A stretch of DNA of 64,000 nt from Bacillus sp. SD075. GTDB lineage: Bacteria; Bacillota; Bacilli; Bacillales; DSM-1321. The notes beneath the pieces were generated by a model, which had not been told where the DNA came from, did no database searches, and saw only the letters and a program-made list of their open reading frames with translations. Positions 36,540 to 45,756 of this stretch are shown one piece after another. Within the stretch, counting starts at the first letter, position 1. Every line of letters begins with the position of its first letter. Where the stretch lies: NCBI RefSeq assembly GCF_017355165.1, contig NZ_JADILK010000011.1, forward strand, positions 62,001 through 126,000, written 5' to 3'. Both the position numbers and the translations under genes were made by a program.

Positions 36540-37904
36540 CTATGCGCCTGGAGACATCGAATCATCATCGAAGCGACGTTCAAGGTTAACGAATTTATTG
36601 TATTCTTTTACGAATGCAAGCGAAACCGTGCCTACTGGACCATTACGCTGTTTCGCTATAATGATTTCGATGATATTTTTATTCTCGGATTCTTTATCAT
36701 AATAATCATCACGGTATAAGAATGCGACGATATCAGCATCTTGCTCGATACTCCCGGATTCCCGGATATCAGACATCATCGGGCGCTTATCTTGACGCTG
36801 TTCCACTCCCCGCGATAGCTGGGAAAGGGCGATGACGGGCACTTGAAGTTCACGAGCGAGCGCTTTGAGTGAACGTGAAATCTCGGATACCTCTTGCTGA
36901 CGATTGTCGCCTGAACGGCCATCGCCTTGAATCAACTGCAGGTAATCGATCAATATCATGCCTAGTCCATGTTCCTGCTTCAAACGACGGCATTTTGAAC
37001 GGATTTCACCAATCCTCACACCTGGCGTATCATCGATATAAATGCCTGCATTCGACAAGCTTCCCATCGCCATCGTCAGTTTACGCCAATCCTCGTCAGT
37101 CAAGGAACCTGTCCGTAAATTCTGAGCGTTGATATTTCCTTCCGCACAGAGCATACGCATAACGAGCTGCTCTGCACCCATTTCAAGACTGAAAATCGCT
37201 ACATTCTCCTCCGTTTTGGTCGCAACGTTTTGAGCGATATTCAATGCAAAAGCGGTTTTACCAACAGAAGGACGGGCGCCCACTATGATGAGGTCATTAC
37301 GTTGGAACCCTGCTGTCATTCGATCCAGTTCAGCGAATCCTGTCGGTATTCCCGTGACATCCCCTTTACGGGTAGTCAAAACTTCTATGTTATCGTACGT
37401 CCGCACCAATACATCCTTGATATTTTGAAAAGCCCCGGAATTCTTACGCTGAGCCACTTCCATGATCGTTTTTTCTGCTTCCCCGAGCAGCTCCTCGACC
37501 TCGTCCTCGCGACTGTAGCCTTCCTGAGCGATGTTGGTTGCTGTCCTGATTAAACGACGAAGCAATGACTTCTCCTCGACGATGCGGGCATAATATTCAA
37601 TATTGGCCGCGGTAGGTACCGATCCAGCCAATTCACTTAAATAAGAAACTCCGCCAACTTCTTCAAGGTTTTTTGTCGCAGCCAGTTCCTCTGTCACCGT
37701 GATCAAATCGACAGCTTTTCCTTCATCATTCAATTTAAGCATCACATTAAAGATTTTTTGATGAGAGCTTCTGTAAAAATCCTCTGGAATCAAAACTTCC
37801 GATGTAACGGTCAATGAAGAGGGCTCAAGAAAAATGGCTCCTAGTACAGCTTGTTCGGCTTCTATATTTTGAGGGGGAATCCTATCCTGAAATTGTTCTA
37901 TCAT
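36540..37904 (-). CDS. dnaB: Replicative DNA helicase (DnaB; named DnaC in B. subtilis)
   Basis: 454-residue hexameric helicase. N-terminal DnaB domain (DRIPPQNIEAEQAVLGAIFLE), linker, then a RecA-like motor with Walker A GARPSVGKTAFALN near 208, Walker B MILIDYLQLI near 315 and the arginine-finger region. C-terminus ends in NKFVNLERRFDD. It unwinds DNA at the fork. It is 140 bases downstream of rplI, with no strong terminator between them, so read-through is possible. Confidence 0.97.
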   Translation of the reverse strand: MIEQFQDRIPPQNIEAEQAVLGAIFLEPSSLTVTSEVLIPEDFYRSSHQKIFNVMLKLNDEGKAVDLITVTEELAATKNLEEVGGVSYLSELAGSVPTAANIEYYARIVEEKSLLRRLIRTATNIAQEGYSREDEVEELLGEAEKTIMEVAQRKNSGAFQNIKDVLVRTYDNIEVLTTRKGDVTGIPTGFAELDRMTAGFQRNDLIIVGARPSVGKTAFALNIAQNVATKTEENVAIFSLEMGAEQLVMRMLCAEGNINAQNLRTGSLTDEDWRKLTMAMGSLSNAGIYIDDTPGVRIGEIRSKCRRLKQEHGLGMILIDYLQLIQGDGRSGDNRQQEVSEISRSLKALARELQVPVIALSQLSRGVEQRQDKRPMMSDIRESGSIEQDADIVAFLYRDDYYDKESENKNIIEIIIAKQRNGPVGTVSLAFVKEYNKFVNLERRFDDDSMSPGA

Positions 37905-38044
37905 ATCTTAAAACCTCCCATTCTAAGAGGATACCTTTTATATGTTTCTAGTGAAAAAGAAAAAAGTGAAAGGACAACATGCCCAATCACATTTTTCGTC
38001 TATCTCTATTTTATCAATTTTTCACAGATATGAAACAACTAAAA

Positions 38045-38494
38045 TTAGTTAATTTCTTTCACATGCACAGTCAGTGTCGCTGTGACTTCAGGATGAAGCT
38101 TGACTGGAAGCTTTGTATGCCCTAAAGAACGAATTCCGTCAGCAAGCTCCATTTTGCGCTTATCAACCTTGATACCATGTTTTTTCTGAAGCTCTGATGC
38201 AATTTGTTTAGTCGTGATGGAACCGAATAAACGCCCGCCCTCACCGGCTTTGGCAGATAGTTCAACCGTTAATTTCTCCAGTTGAACTTTTAATTCTTCA
38301 GCATGCTGCAACTCTTCTGCTGCAAGTGATTCCTCTTTATTTTTCTGAGCTTCCAATGTTTTTACATTTGTATTATTTGCTTCAACGGCCAATCCTTGCT
38401 TAATCAGGAAATTATGTGCATAACCATCTGCGACATTTTTAACTTCCCCTTTTTTTCCTTTACCTTTAACGTCTTTAAGAAATATTACTTTCAT
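38045..38494 (-). CDS. rplI: 50S ribosomal protein L9
   Basis: 149-residue L9 with the N-terminal 23S-binding domain ([30 protein letters not shown] style signature), a long charged connecting helix (residues about 45-75) and the C-terminal domain ([11 protein letters not shown]). ATG overlaps the gdpP stop by four bases, indicating coupled translation. Length is that of the family. Confidence 0.97.
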   Translation of the reverse strand: MKVIFLKDVKGKGKKGEVKNVADGYAHNFLIKQGLAVEANNTNVKTLEAQKNKEESLAAEELQHAEELKVQLEKLTVELSAKAGEGGRLFGSITTKQIASELQKKHGIKVDKRKMELADGIRSLGHTKLPVKLHPEVTATLTVHVKEIN

Positions 38495-40461
38495 TCTTTT
38501 TGTCCCCCTTCTAAATATTCATCAATAGCTGCTTTTAATCGACTTTCGGCTTCATCAATGGAGCATACCTGTTGAGTGGCTGCATTTGTTAGATGTCCGC
38601 CTCCATTCAACATTTCCATGATCACCTGTACATTGATATCACCAAGAGAACGCGCACTTATGCCAACTGTATCATCAGAGCGCTTAGCCATTACAAAGGA
38701 AGCGACAACGCCATCCATGGTCAATAGGGTGTCCGCTGCCTGAGCAATGAGCACCTGATTATGAACCTGATCGTTTTTTGCCGCGGCAATGGCGATTCCC
38801 TTTTTATAAAAGATGACTTCTTCAATGAGCTTCGAACGTTTGATATAGGTATCCACGTCTTCTTTTAAGAATTTCTGGACAAGTACCGTATCGGCTCCAT
38901 GCGCCCTTAGATAAGAGGCTGCATCGAAAGTACGTGAGCCCGTTCTTAAGGTGAAGCTTTTCGTATCGACGATGATACCCGCAAGAAGCGCCGTAGACTC
39001 CAGCATATCAATCTTTGAGCGTTTCGGCTGATATTCAAGCAGTTCGGTTACAAGTTCTGCTGTTGAAGATGCATATGGCTCCATATAGACGAGCAATGAG
39101 TTCTTGATGAACTCCTCGCCCCGGCGATGATGGTCAATGACCACAACCTTATCGATCCTATTCAATAATCGTTCTTCAATTACCATGGAAGGTTTATGTG
39201 TATCGACCACAACCAGCAAGGTCTCATCCGTAATCATTTCAAAAGCATCATCAGGTGTTATGAACCGGGCATACAGCTCTTCTTTATTTTTGATCTCTTC
39301 CATTAAGCGAAGGACACTGCTATCGAGCTGCTGCGTGTTAATGACAATATAGCCTTCACGTTCATTCATTTGGGCAACTTTCAAGATGCCGATCGCTGAA
39401 CCGATTGCGTCCATATCCGGGTTTTTATGGCCCATGACAATGACTTTATCGCTATCAAGGACTATATCCTTCAATGCATGGGAAATCACACGGGCACGGA
39501 CCCTCGTGCGTTTTTCCATCGGATTGGTTTTGCCGCCATAGAATTTCACTTTTCCATTCGCTTGCTTGATGGCTACCTGGTCACCGCCCCGCCCTAAAGC
39601 GAGATCCAAGCTGGACTGTGCAAGCGTGCCTAGTTCCGGTAAGGATGACACGGCCGAGCCGACCCCAATGCTCAAGGTCAATGGTACATTTTGCTTGGCC
39701 GTCGTTTCCCTGATTTCATCCAAAATCGAGAATTTACCCTTCTCAAGCTGCTGAAGGATATGCTCATTAAAGACGGCGATGAATCGTTCCGAGGAAACCC
39801 GTTTAAAGAAAACGCCATTATCCCTTGCCCATTTATCAAGAAGCGAGGTAACCAAGCTATTAATGCTGCTTTTACGCTGATCATCCATGCCCTGTGTCAA
39901 ATCATCATAGTTATCAAGAAGAATGATCGCAATTGCCGTTCGCTCATCTTCATATAATTTCTCAATTTCCACTTGCTCCGTCACATCAAAAAAGTAAAGA
40001 AGCCTTTCCTCACGCTTATGGACCACCTTGAATTTCCGGTCATGGAGGGTAAGCGTCTCTGTCTCGATCTCTTGCTTGATTAACGGTACTATCGAGTCCG
40101 CAACATCGTATAGCGATCTTCCTGCCAAGGAGTCTTCACTAAAACAAGATGCCAGAAATGGATTGGTCCATTCAATGTAATAATCCTCATTAAACAGCAT
40201 GATCCCAATCGGCATTTCCAATAATGCTTCCTCGCCTACCTTCTTTAAACGGTAGGATAAAGTCGTAATATACTCTTCTGTCTTTCGTTGCTTTTTTTCT
40301 ACCATTCTTAATGTTAAATAAAATAAACCAGCAAGAATCAATAGTCCAACAAGTGCAATAACCCAATTATAATAAGCCAGTACGCCCAAAAGTAAAACGA
40401 CCGCGGCCAGCACCCCATACAAGGGGGACTTAATCGAGTATTCTTTCAAATAAGATGGCAT
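38491..40461 (-). CDS. gdpP: GdpP, membrane c-di-AMP phosphodiesterase
   Basis: 656 residues: two membrane helices (about 14-50), a haem-binding-type PAS domain, a degenerate GGDEF domain (about 165-300), then the DHH-DHHA1 phosphodiesterase with [20 protein letters not shown] and [12 protein letters not shown], which carry the metal-binding Asp/His residues. It hydrolyses c-di-AMP, which in Bacillus controls potassium and wall homeostasis. The start at 40461 is preceded by AGGAG; a longer frame adds seven codons without support. Confidence 0.95.
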   Translation of the reverse strand: MPSYLKEYSIKSPLYGVLAAVVLLLGVLAYYNWVIALVGLLILAGLFYLTLRMVEKKQRKTEEYITTLSYRLKKVGEEALLEMPIGIMLFNEDYYIEWTNPFLASCFSEDSLAGRSLYDVADSIVPLIKQEIETETLTLHDRKFKVVHKREERLLYFFDVTEQVEIEKLYEDERTAIAIILLDNYDDLTQGMDDQRKSSINSLVTSLLDKWARDNGVFFKRVSSERFIAVFNEHILQQLEKGKFSILDEIRETTAKQNVPLTLSIGVGSAVSSLPELGTLAQSSLDLALGRGGDQVAIKQANGKVKFYGGKTNPMEKRTRVRARVISHALKDIVLDSDKVIVMGHKNPDMDAIGSAIGILKVAQMNEREGYIVINTQQLDSSVLRLMEEIKNKEELYARFITPDDAFEMITDETLLVVVDTHKPSMVIEERLLNRIDKVVVIDHHRRGEEFIKNSLLVYMEPYASSTAELVTELLEYQPKRSKIDMLESTALLAGIIVDTKSFTLRTGSRTFDAASYLRAHGADTVLVQKFLKEDVDTYIKRSKLIEEVIFYKKGIAIAAAKNDQVHNQVLIAQAADTLLTMDGVVASFVMAKRSDDTVGISARSLGDINVQVIMEMLNGGGHLTNAATQQVCSIDEAESRLKAAIDEYLEGGQKE

Positions 40462-40502
40462 AGTTTCAGCTCCTAAAAGCATCTGTTTTACAAAAAAGTC
40501 TT

Positions 40503-41450
40503 CTATTCCTTTTTCTTGATTTTCTCCCTAAAAGGAAAGCCTAAATCTATTATACCTAAAAATCGGACGGCCGTCGTAATAATCGGAATTGGCAGAAGCA
40601 AAGAAAAAACCACGATTAAAACAGGTATGGCCTTAGCCCATGACTTAACATGAGCGATATAGAATATCAACGAATATCCTTGTAATAAAATGAAGAACTG
40701 CAGTATGAAAAAAAGGTTCGTTATGGCCATATATACAAAACTGTTCTTGTCCGTATTCACAAAAAGAGCAAGAAGCATTGTAATTAAATAATACCATAAA
40801 AGGCTTTTCGGGAGTCGCAGATCTCGAAAATGGGGCCATTTTAACGCCTTATCACTGAATCTCTTCACAATGGGGTGCGCAGCAAAGAAAATCAATAAAA
40901 CCATGATGACTGACATTAAGACGAACAAACTTGGCATCAGCGTGTTCATCATATCGATTGATTCATACATCCGTTTTTGGACTTGTTCCGTCGGAGCCTG
41001 TCCAAACGAATCCATGATGCCGATTGTATTTTCGAGGGAACCCTCAGCCATATTCATCGATTCTTCAATGTAATTAACATCCGTTAACAATACGGAAGCT
41101 GCATATATTAATAAAATGCCTCCCAGGAAGACAAGGACTGCACTTATGAACATAGGTGCCATCGGTTTGTCCTTTTTCAAAAAATAGCCGATCGCAATTC
41201 CCGTTGCCCCCATGAGCAGGGTCAGCGGAACAGATAATATCGTCCCGATGAGGATCGACAATAACGAAGCTACAAATAGGTAACCAAGGCTCCACGATAA
41301 CTTTTGCTTGATTGTGACCAGCATGAAAGGAATGGGTAAAAAGAAAGTAGTGAAGATACCCAATAGTGGGACTTGGATGGTAATGAACAATAAAATGCAA
41401 TATAGTGCCAGAAGGGCTCCTCCCTCGGCAATACGTTTCCCGCTATTCAT
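40503..41450 (-). CDS. yybS: YybS-family (DUF2232) membrane protein
   Basis: 315 residues with about eight hydrophobic membrane segments and the amphipathic beginning MNSGKRIAEGGALLALYC. Related to the S components of ECF-type transporters in fold, but its substrate is unknown. It lies directly before gdpP (41-base gap), as in B. subtilis, so it is probably co-transcribed. No ECF ATPase is nearby. Confidence 0.88.
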   Translation of the reverse strand: MNSGKRIAEGGALLALYCILLFITIQVPLLGIFTTFFLPIPFMLVTIKQKLSWSLGYLFVASLLSILIGTILSVPLTLLMGATGIAIGYFLKKDKPMAPMFISAVLVFLGGILLIYAASVLLTDVNYIEESMNMAEGSLENTIGIMDSFGQAPTEQVQKRMYESIDMMNTLMPSLFVLMSVIMVLLIFFAAHPIVKRFSDKALKWPHFRDLRLPKSLLWYYLITMLLALFVNTDKNSFVYMAITNLFFILQFFILLQGYSLIFYIAHVKSWAKAIPVLIVVFSLLLPIPIITTAVRFLGIIDLGFPFREKIKKKE

Positions 41451-41598
41451 CCTTTTTCACCCCCTGTTATTTTTAATGTCTTTTATCCATCTTTATATTG
41501 TATCCGTTACGGCCAGGATATTTCAAACATCACATTCTTTTTTAGGATATGATTATTTTTTTAAGGAAACCGCCGGAAAACTTCCTTTTGAAAATAAA

Positions 41599-41619
41599 AA
41601 AACCGCAATTAGCGGTTTT
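41599..41619 (-). terminator. Second terminator of the rpsF-ssb-rpsR operon
   Basis: AAAACCGC / GCGGTTTT, 8-bp stem, 5-base loop, followed on the minus strand by T7ATTTT. Backs up the terminator at 41647-41676. Confidence 0.75.
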
Positions 41620-41646
41620 CATGCACAAGGGACAAATTATAAAAAA

Positions 41647-41676
41647 GGCACATTAAGGATCGCTCCTCAATGTGCC
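41647..41676 (-). terminator. First terminator of the rpsF-ssb-rpsR operon
   Basis: GGCACATT / AATGTGCC, 8-bp stem with a 14-base loop; six T follow on the minus strand. Six bases after the rpsR stop. Confidence 0.75.
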
Positions 41677-41682
41677 AATTTA

Positions 41683-41922
41683 TTATTCACCAGATACGTA
41701 TGGTAGTAATGCCATAGTACGTGAGCGTTTGATAGCAATCGTTAATTTACGTTGATATTTAGCGCTTGTGCCAGTTACACGACGTGGTAAAATTTTACCG
41801 CGTTCTGAGACGAATTTTTTAAGAAGATCTACATCTTTGTAATCAATTTTAGTGATTCCGTTAGATGTGAAATAACAAACCTTTTTACGCTTACCGCGTC
41901 CTTTACGTCCACCCATTGCCAT
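41683..41922 (-). CDS. rpsR: 30S ribosomal protein S18
   Basis: 79 residues, [18 protein letters not shown] start and ALLPYVSGE end as in the B. subtilis protein. The core [18 protein letters not shown] is the family signature. GGGAGGG lies nine bases before the chosen ATG; an upstream in-frame start (7 codons) would contain that ribosome site. S18 pairs with S6 on the 30S platform. Third gene of the rpsF-ssb-rpsR operon. Confidence 0.97.
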   Translation of the reverse strand: MAMGGRKGRGKRKKVCYFTSNGITKIDYKDVDLLKKFVSERGKILPRRVTGTSAKYQRKLTIAIKRSRTMALLPYVSGE

Positions 41923-41969
41923 AATAAATTTCCCTCCCTGCATTTTTAATTTTCATTTTAAACCGCTGT

Positions 41970-42497
41970 TTAAAACGGAAGATCGTCATCTGAAATGTCG
42001 ATTGTTTTACCGTCATTTGCAAATGGATCATCATCTACACGAGTGTAGTTGTTATTGCTACGTTGATTCTGATTAGGATTTTGTCCATACGAATTATTGT
42101 CATTTCCGTTGTTATTGCCATAACTTCTTTGACCCCCACCGTAAGAACCGCCTTCATTTCTTTCACCCGCTGAACTGCTTCGTGGTTCAAGGAATTGAAC
42201 GCTCTCAGCCAGAATCTCCGTCACATATACGCGTTTGCCGTCTTGTCCTTCATAATTACGTGTTTGGACACGTCCATCCACGCCAGCTAAACTGCCCTTT
42301 TTCAAGAAGTTAGCTACATTTTCTGCCGGTTTACGCCAAACTACACAGTTAATGAAATCCGCTTCACGTTCACCCTGCTGATTCGTAAAACTACGGTTCA
42401 CAGCTAAAGTAAAGGTAGCTACGGGAACTCCATTAGGTGTATATCGTAATTCAGGATCTTTAGTTAAGCGTCCTACCAAAACTACGCGATTCATCAT
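41970..42497 (-). CDS. ssbA: Single-stranded DNA-binding protein SsbA
   Basis: 175-residue SSB with an N-terminal OB fold ([20 protein letters not shown]), DNA-contact aromatic residues, a Gly/Asn/Gln-rich flexible linker (about 115-155) and the acidic tail ISDDDLPF that recruits partner proteins. Starts with two consecutive ATGs (42497, 42494); AGGGG is upstream. It sits between rpsF and rpsR, as in all Bacillus. Confidence 0.96.
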   Translation of the reverse strand: MMNRVVLVGRLTKDPELRYTPNGVPVATFTLAVNRSFTNQQGEREADFINCVVWRKPAENVANFLKKGSLAGVDGRVQTRNYEGQDGKRVYVTEILAESVQFLEPRSSSAGERNEGGSYGGGQRSYGNNNGNDNNSYGQNPNQNQRSNNNYTRVDDDPFANDGKTIDISDDDLPF

Positions 42498-42523
42498 CAG
42501 AATCAACCCCTAGGTTTCAAGCT

Positions 42524-42539
42524 TGTTCCATGTGAAACA
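42524..42539. other. Degenerate parS site between ssbA and rpsF
   Basis: TGTTCCATGTGAAACA differs from the consensus TGTTNCACGTGAAACA at one position (T for C at position 8). It lies in the 69-base gap between the two genes, 15 kb left of oriC, where Spo0J sites are expected. Confidence 0.65.
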
Positions 42540-42566
42540 AGATTAGAATTTATATTAAATATCGAA

Positions 42567-42851
42567 TTATACTTCTTCTCTAGTAGCCATGTGGCGAATA
42601 ATGTCTTCACTGATTTTAGCAAGGCGATCGAATTCTTGAATCGCAGCACTTTCAGCGTTAACTTTAAGAAGCATGTAGTAACCATCACGGAAATCATTGA
42701 TTTCGTATGCAAGACGGCGTTTACCCCATTCTTTTGCTTCTACTTCCGCACCATTATCAGAAAGGATTGTGTTGAAACGTTCAACTAAAGCTTTTTTAGC
42801 TTCTTCCTCAATGTTTGGACGGATGATATACATAATTTCGTATTTTCTCAT
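42567..42851 (-). CDS. rpsF: 30S ribosomal protein S6
   Basis: 94 residues starting [20 protein letters not shown], with a perfect GGAGGTGA Shine-Dalgarno before the ATG. A longer frame adds 16 codons read from the leader and is rejected. S6 binds the 30S platform with S18. First gene of the S6-SSB-S18 operon behind a strong promoter and a candidate autoregulatory leader. Confidence 0.97.
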   Translation of the reverse strand: MRKYEIMYIIRPNIEEEAKKALVERFNTILSDNGAEVEAKEWGKRRLAYEINDFRDGYYMLLKVNAESAAIQEFDRLAKISEDIIRHMATREEV

Positions 42852-42860
42852 CACTGTCAC

Positions 42861-42900
42861 CTCCTTTTGGTCTAAGCGGCCCAATTGGGCAAGGAGCAAT
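42861..42900 (-). promoter_or_regulatory. Candidate S6:S18-binding leader of rpsF
   Basis: The leader has a stem around GCCCAATTGGGC (42879-42890) followed by CGC and CTTAGACC, close to the ribosome site. Known rpsF leaders bind the S6:S18 dimer through a hairpin with a bulged CCG; GGGCCGC here supplies such a CCG. The exact fold has not been computed. Confidence 0.5.
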
Positions 42901-42925
42901 TATTTATAATTACTCACAAGATAAA

Positions 42926-42954
42926 ATTATAGCATAGTTAAAGATGCTTTGCAA
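42926..42954 (-). promoter_or_regulatory. Sigma-A promoter of rpsF-ssb-rpsR
   Basis: Minus strand TTGCAA (42949-42954), 17-base spacer, perfect TATAAT (42926-42931), 75 bases before the rpsF start. Confidence 0.85.
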
Positions 42955-42969
42955 CGAACTGATCGACTT

Positions 42970-42987
42970 ATTACAATTAATTGTAAT
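42970..42987. promoter_or_regulatory. Perfect 18-bp palindrome upstream of the rpsF promoter
   Basis: ATTACAATTAATTGTAAT is fully self-complementary and sits 16 bases upstream of the -35 box of rpsF. Could be an operator or UP-like element; no regulator recognised. Confidence 0.4.
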
Positions 42988-43008
42988 CTAATGATTTAAG
43001 TCTCAAAA

Positions 43009-43038
43009 AAAGACCCTACATGGAATGGTAGAGTCTTT
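43009..43038 (-). terminator. Terminator after ychF
   Basis: AAAGAC-CTAC arms pair with GTAG-GTCTTT with one mismatch, 8-base loop; seven T in total at the end on the minus strand. Just after the ychF stop. Confidence 0.75.
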
Positions 43039-43043
43039 GAATC

Positions 43044-44144
43044 TTACACGTTAAAACGGAAATGGATAACATCGCCATCGTTAACGATGTATTCTTTTCC
43101 TTCCAAACGGACTTTACCCGCTTCTTTTGCAGCACCATGGCTGCCCGCTTCAAGTAAATCGGTATAAGAAACCGTTTCGGCACGGATGAAACCACGTTCG
43201 AAGTCCGTGTGAATGACGCCGGCACATTGAGGGGCTTTCATTCCCTTGCGGAATGTCCAAGCACGCACTTCCTGTACACCAGCTGTAAAGTATGTTGCCA
43301 ATCCAAGCAGATTATAGGAAGCACGGATCAACTGATCAAGACCTGACTCCTCGATGCCAAGCTCAGATAGGAACATTTCCTTTTCTTCACCTTCAAGCTC
43401 TGCAATTTCCTCTTCGATTTTGGCACAAATCACGATGACTTGAGCATTTTCCTTTGCAGCATATTCACGAACTTGCTGTACATATTCATTATCATCAGCG
43501 TTCGCCACTTCATCTTCGCTCACGTTCGCCACGTAAAGCGTCGGCTTCGCTGTAAGTAAATGCATGCCCTTCACGATTTTTTGCTGCTCTTCAGTAAACT
43601 CGACGGACCGTGCTGGCTTTTCATCTTCCAATGCTTCTTTTAGAGCCACAAGGATTTCATGTTCTGCGACAGCGGCTTTATCTTTTTGCTTGGCCATTTT
43701 TCCGACACGGTCAATGCGTTTGACGACAGATTCCAAATCGGCAAGGATCAATTCAAGGTTGATGACTTCGATATCATCGATTGGATTTACTTTGCCGGAA
43801 ACATGCGTGATGTTATCGTCTGCAAAACAACGGACGACCTGACATATCGCATCGACTTGACGGATATGGGAAAGGAATTTATTACCCAACCCTTCTCCTT
43901 TACTTGCTCCTTTTACAATCCCAGCGATATCTGTGAACTCAAAAGCTGTCGGAACCGTCTTTTTCGGTTTTACCAATTCAGTCAATTTTTGAAGACGGTG
44001 ATCTGGCACTTCCACGATCCCGACGTTTGGGTCGATCGTACAGAAAGGATAGTTGGCAGATTCCGCACCTGCCTGAGTAATTGCATTAAATAAAGTGGAT
44101 TTACCTACGTTAGGCAAACCGACTATACCAGCTGTTAAAGCCAT
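43044..44144 (-). CDS. ychF: Ribosome-associated ATPase/GTPase YchF
   Basis: 366-residue Obg-family P-loop protein. G1 is GLPNVGKSTLFNAI near 8-18, G3 is DIAG near 70, and a noncanonical G4 region replaces NKxD, the reason family members prefer ATP. A coiled-coil insert follows (about 125-200) and a TGS domain closes the protein (RGFIRAETVSY to FRFNV). It binds ribosomes and affects stress responses. Located before rpsF as in B. subtilis yyaF. Confidence 0.96.
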   Translation of the reverse strand: MALTAGIVGLPNVGKSTLFNAITQAGAESANYPFCTIDPNVGIVEVPDHRLQKLTELVKPKKTVPTAFEFTDIAGIVKGASKGEGLGNKFLSHIRQVDAICQVVRCFADDNITHVSGKVNPIDDIEVINLELILADLESVVKRIDRVGKMAKQKDKAAVAEHEILVALKEALEDEKPARSVEFTEEQQKIVKGMHLLTAKPTLYVANVSEDEVANADDNEYVQQVREYAAKENAQVIVICAKIEEEIAELEGEEKEMFLSELGIEESGLDQLIRASYNLLGLATYFTAGVQEVRAWTFRKGMKAPQCAGVIHTDFERGFIRAETVSYTDLLEAGSHGAAKEAGKVRLEGKEYIVNDGDVIHFRFNV

Positions 44145-44300
44145 TTATATTTCCACTCCTTCAAGATGATTCGTACATATGGGAAAAGAACGGATCTTCC
44201 ATCAAGACCATCCAATTACCTAAACCTTTCCCAATTATAGATTTCGCTTCCTAAAAAGACAAGTAAATCATTGAGATGACAGGATTACTTTCACTCCAAA

Positions 44301-44327
44301 AAAAGCATGATCACTCCTCATGCTTTT
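44301..44327 (-). terminator. Terminator overlapping the end of the DUF951 gene
   Basis: AAAAGCATGA / TCATGCTTTT, perfect 10-bp stem with a 7-base loop followed by T on the minus strand. One arm lies within the last codons of the DUF951 gene, so its stop codon is in the loop. Confidence 0.75.
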
Positions 44328-44508
44328 GCAGAACTTTTTTCATTTTCTTCGCGAATTCACGTCGGGGCAGCATCACGCTATGACCGCACCCTTCACATTT
44401 TATCCGGATATCCATACCAAGCCTTATTATTCTCCACTTATTGACTCCACAGGGATGTGGTTTCTTCATTTCCACAATATCCTTAAGTGCAAATTCCTTT
44501 TCTTCCAT
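44311..44508 (-). CDS. yyzM: DUF951 small protein (YyzM)
   Basis: 65-residue protein of unknown function with two Cys pairs: one Cys in KKPHPCGVNKW and the CEGCGHSVMLPRREF box. These could form a zinc site. The start at 44508 is taken because AGGGGG lies nine bases upstream; the ATG two codons earlier is too close. It sits between mscS (20-base gap) and ychF, a conserved Bacillus order, and probably shares the mscS transcript. Confidence 0.88.
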   Translation of the reverse strand: MEEKEFALKDIVEMKKPHPCGVNKWRIIRLGMDIRIKCEGCGHSVMLPRREFAKKMKKVLQKHEE

Positions 44509-44528
44509 AACCATGAGCCCCCTAACTC

Positions 44529-45365
44529 CTATGACTCGCTGCCATTGTATGTAGATTTAATCCCACTTGAATCAAGCGCAGCACTAATTTCATTTCTTAA
44601 TATCCTGCTGATTTCGATGTGATGCATCGGCTTTGTTTCCGCTTTAATCCGAAAGACGACTTCTTCAGGACTGATTCTTTCAATCCCCAAAAATTCAGGT
44701 GCTTTGACCAAGGCTTCGTATTTACCTTCCATGCTGTTTAAAAGATCAATCAGCACCTTCTCAGCACGCTCGACAGATCCATCGTTAGGTATGGTCACAT
44801 CTACCACAGGCATACTGTTTAAAATGGAATAATTCGTAACCTGGATGATGCTACCGTTGGGTATGAAGTGCAATTCCCCTGTACCACTTTTAATTTTCGT
44901 AGTACGAAGCCCGATTTCAATGACTTCCCCTTCAAAATTATTTATTTTAATATAATCCCCAACCGAGAAATGATCTTCAAAAATAACGAAGAACCCTGTA
45001 ATTATATCCTTGACCAAACTTTGGGCACCAAACCCAATGGCCAAACCGAGAACACCAGCACCGGCGAGTAATGGCATTACTTCTAGCCCAAAAATCTCCA
45101 GAATCATCATCAAGGCAATGAAATTGATGACATAGGTAATGATATTTTCCAGCAATTTAATGAGAGTTGCTTCCCTGCGTTCCGATACCCGAATGGGACT
45201 TCTTAAACGTGCTTTGAAAAATTTATTCAGAATAGTCTTTCCTATTGAAATAATGATACGCGATAATAACAGAACAAGGAAGATTTTAATAATGCCCTCG
45301 CCCATCAGCAACCATATCTTTTCGTCCAATATCTCTTTTGTAACGTTATCATAAATGCGATCCAT
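44529..45365 (-). CDS. Small-conductance mechanosensitive channel (MscS family)
   Basis: 278 residues, with three membrane helices (about 23-45, 65-90, 94-115). The third carries the Gly/Ala-rich pore helix AGVLGLAIGFGAQSLVKDIITGF, followed by the beta domain (VGDYIKINNFEGEVIEIGLRTTKI) and C-terminal mixed domain. It would open on hypo-osmotic shock to release solutes. AGGGGG precedes the start. Head of a two-gene unit with DUF951. Confidence 0.93.
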   Translation of the reverse strand: MDRIYDNVTKEILDEKIWLLMGEGIIKIFLVLLLSRIIISIGKTILNKFFKARLRSPIRVSERREATLIKLLENIITYVINFIALMMILEIFGLEVMPLLAGAGVLGLAIGFGAQSLVKDIITGFFVIFEDHFSVGDYIKINNFEGEVIEIGLRTTKIKSGTGELHFIPNGSIIQVTNYSILNSMPVVDVTIPNDGSVERAEKVLIDLLNSMEGKYEALVKAPEFLGIERISPEEVVFRIKAETKPMHHIEISRILRNEISAALDSSGIKSTYNGSES

Positions 45366-45756
45366 ATTTTCCCCCTGCCAACTGCAAATAACTGCAAAAC
45401 TTTTATATCTTCCATATGTTTTTTCCCATATGGACCTATACCTCTACCCTTCCATGTATGGAGATAACCACGAATTAGAGAGATTTTCTCTATTTTATCA
45501 ATAAATAATGGTTTCTGTACAAAAAAATTATGGGTATATAGGTAAAAGAATTAGAAGTCCCCCAAAGATATTCAAGTAATTATTTACTAGAAAATATAAA
45601 TGAGAGCAATTGGTAGAGGAAGAACGTCGATCCATATCCCCTTCACCTGTTTGTATTTCCTACAAAAAATTCCTTCATCCAAAATGTTAAATACCGTATA
45701 TTTTCCCCTTTTTATCCGTATACTGTAATACCAAATAAAGTAAAGGAGTTGAGCCG
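45366..45756. other. Divergent intergenic region between mscS and yyaC
   Basis: 391 bases without a gene. Upstream of yyaC a pair GTATA (45698) and TATACTG about 18 bases later loosely fits a forespore sigma-F/sigma-G promoter, in keeping with a sporulation gene. No terminator or repeat is seen. Confidence 0.35.
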
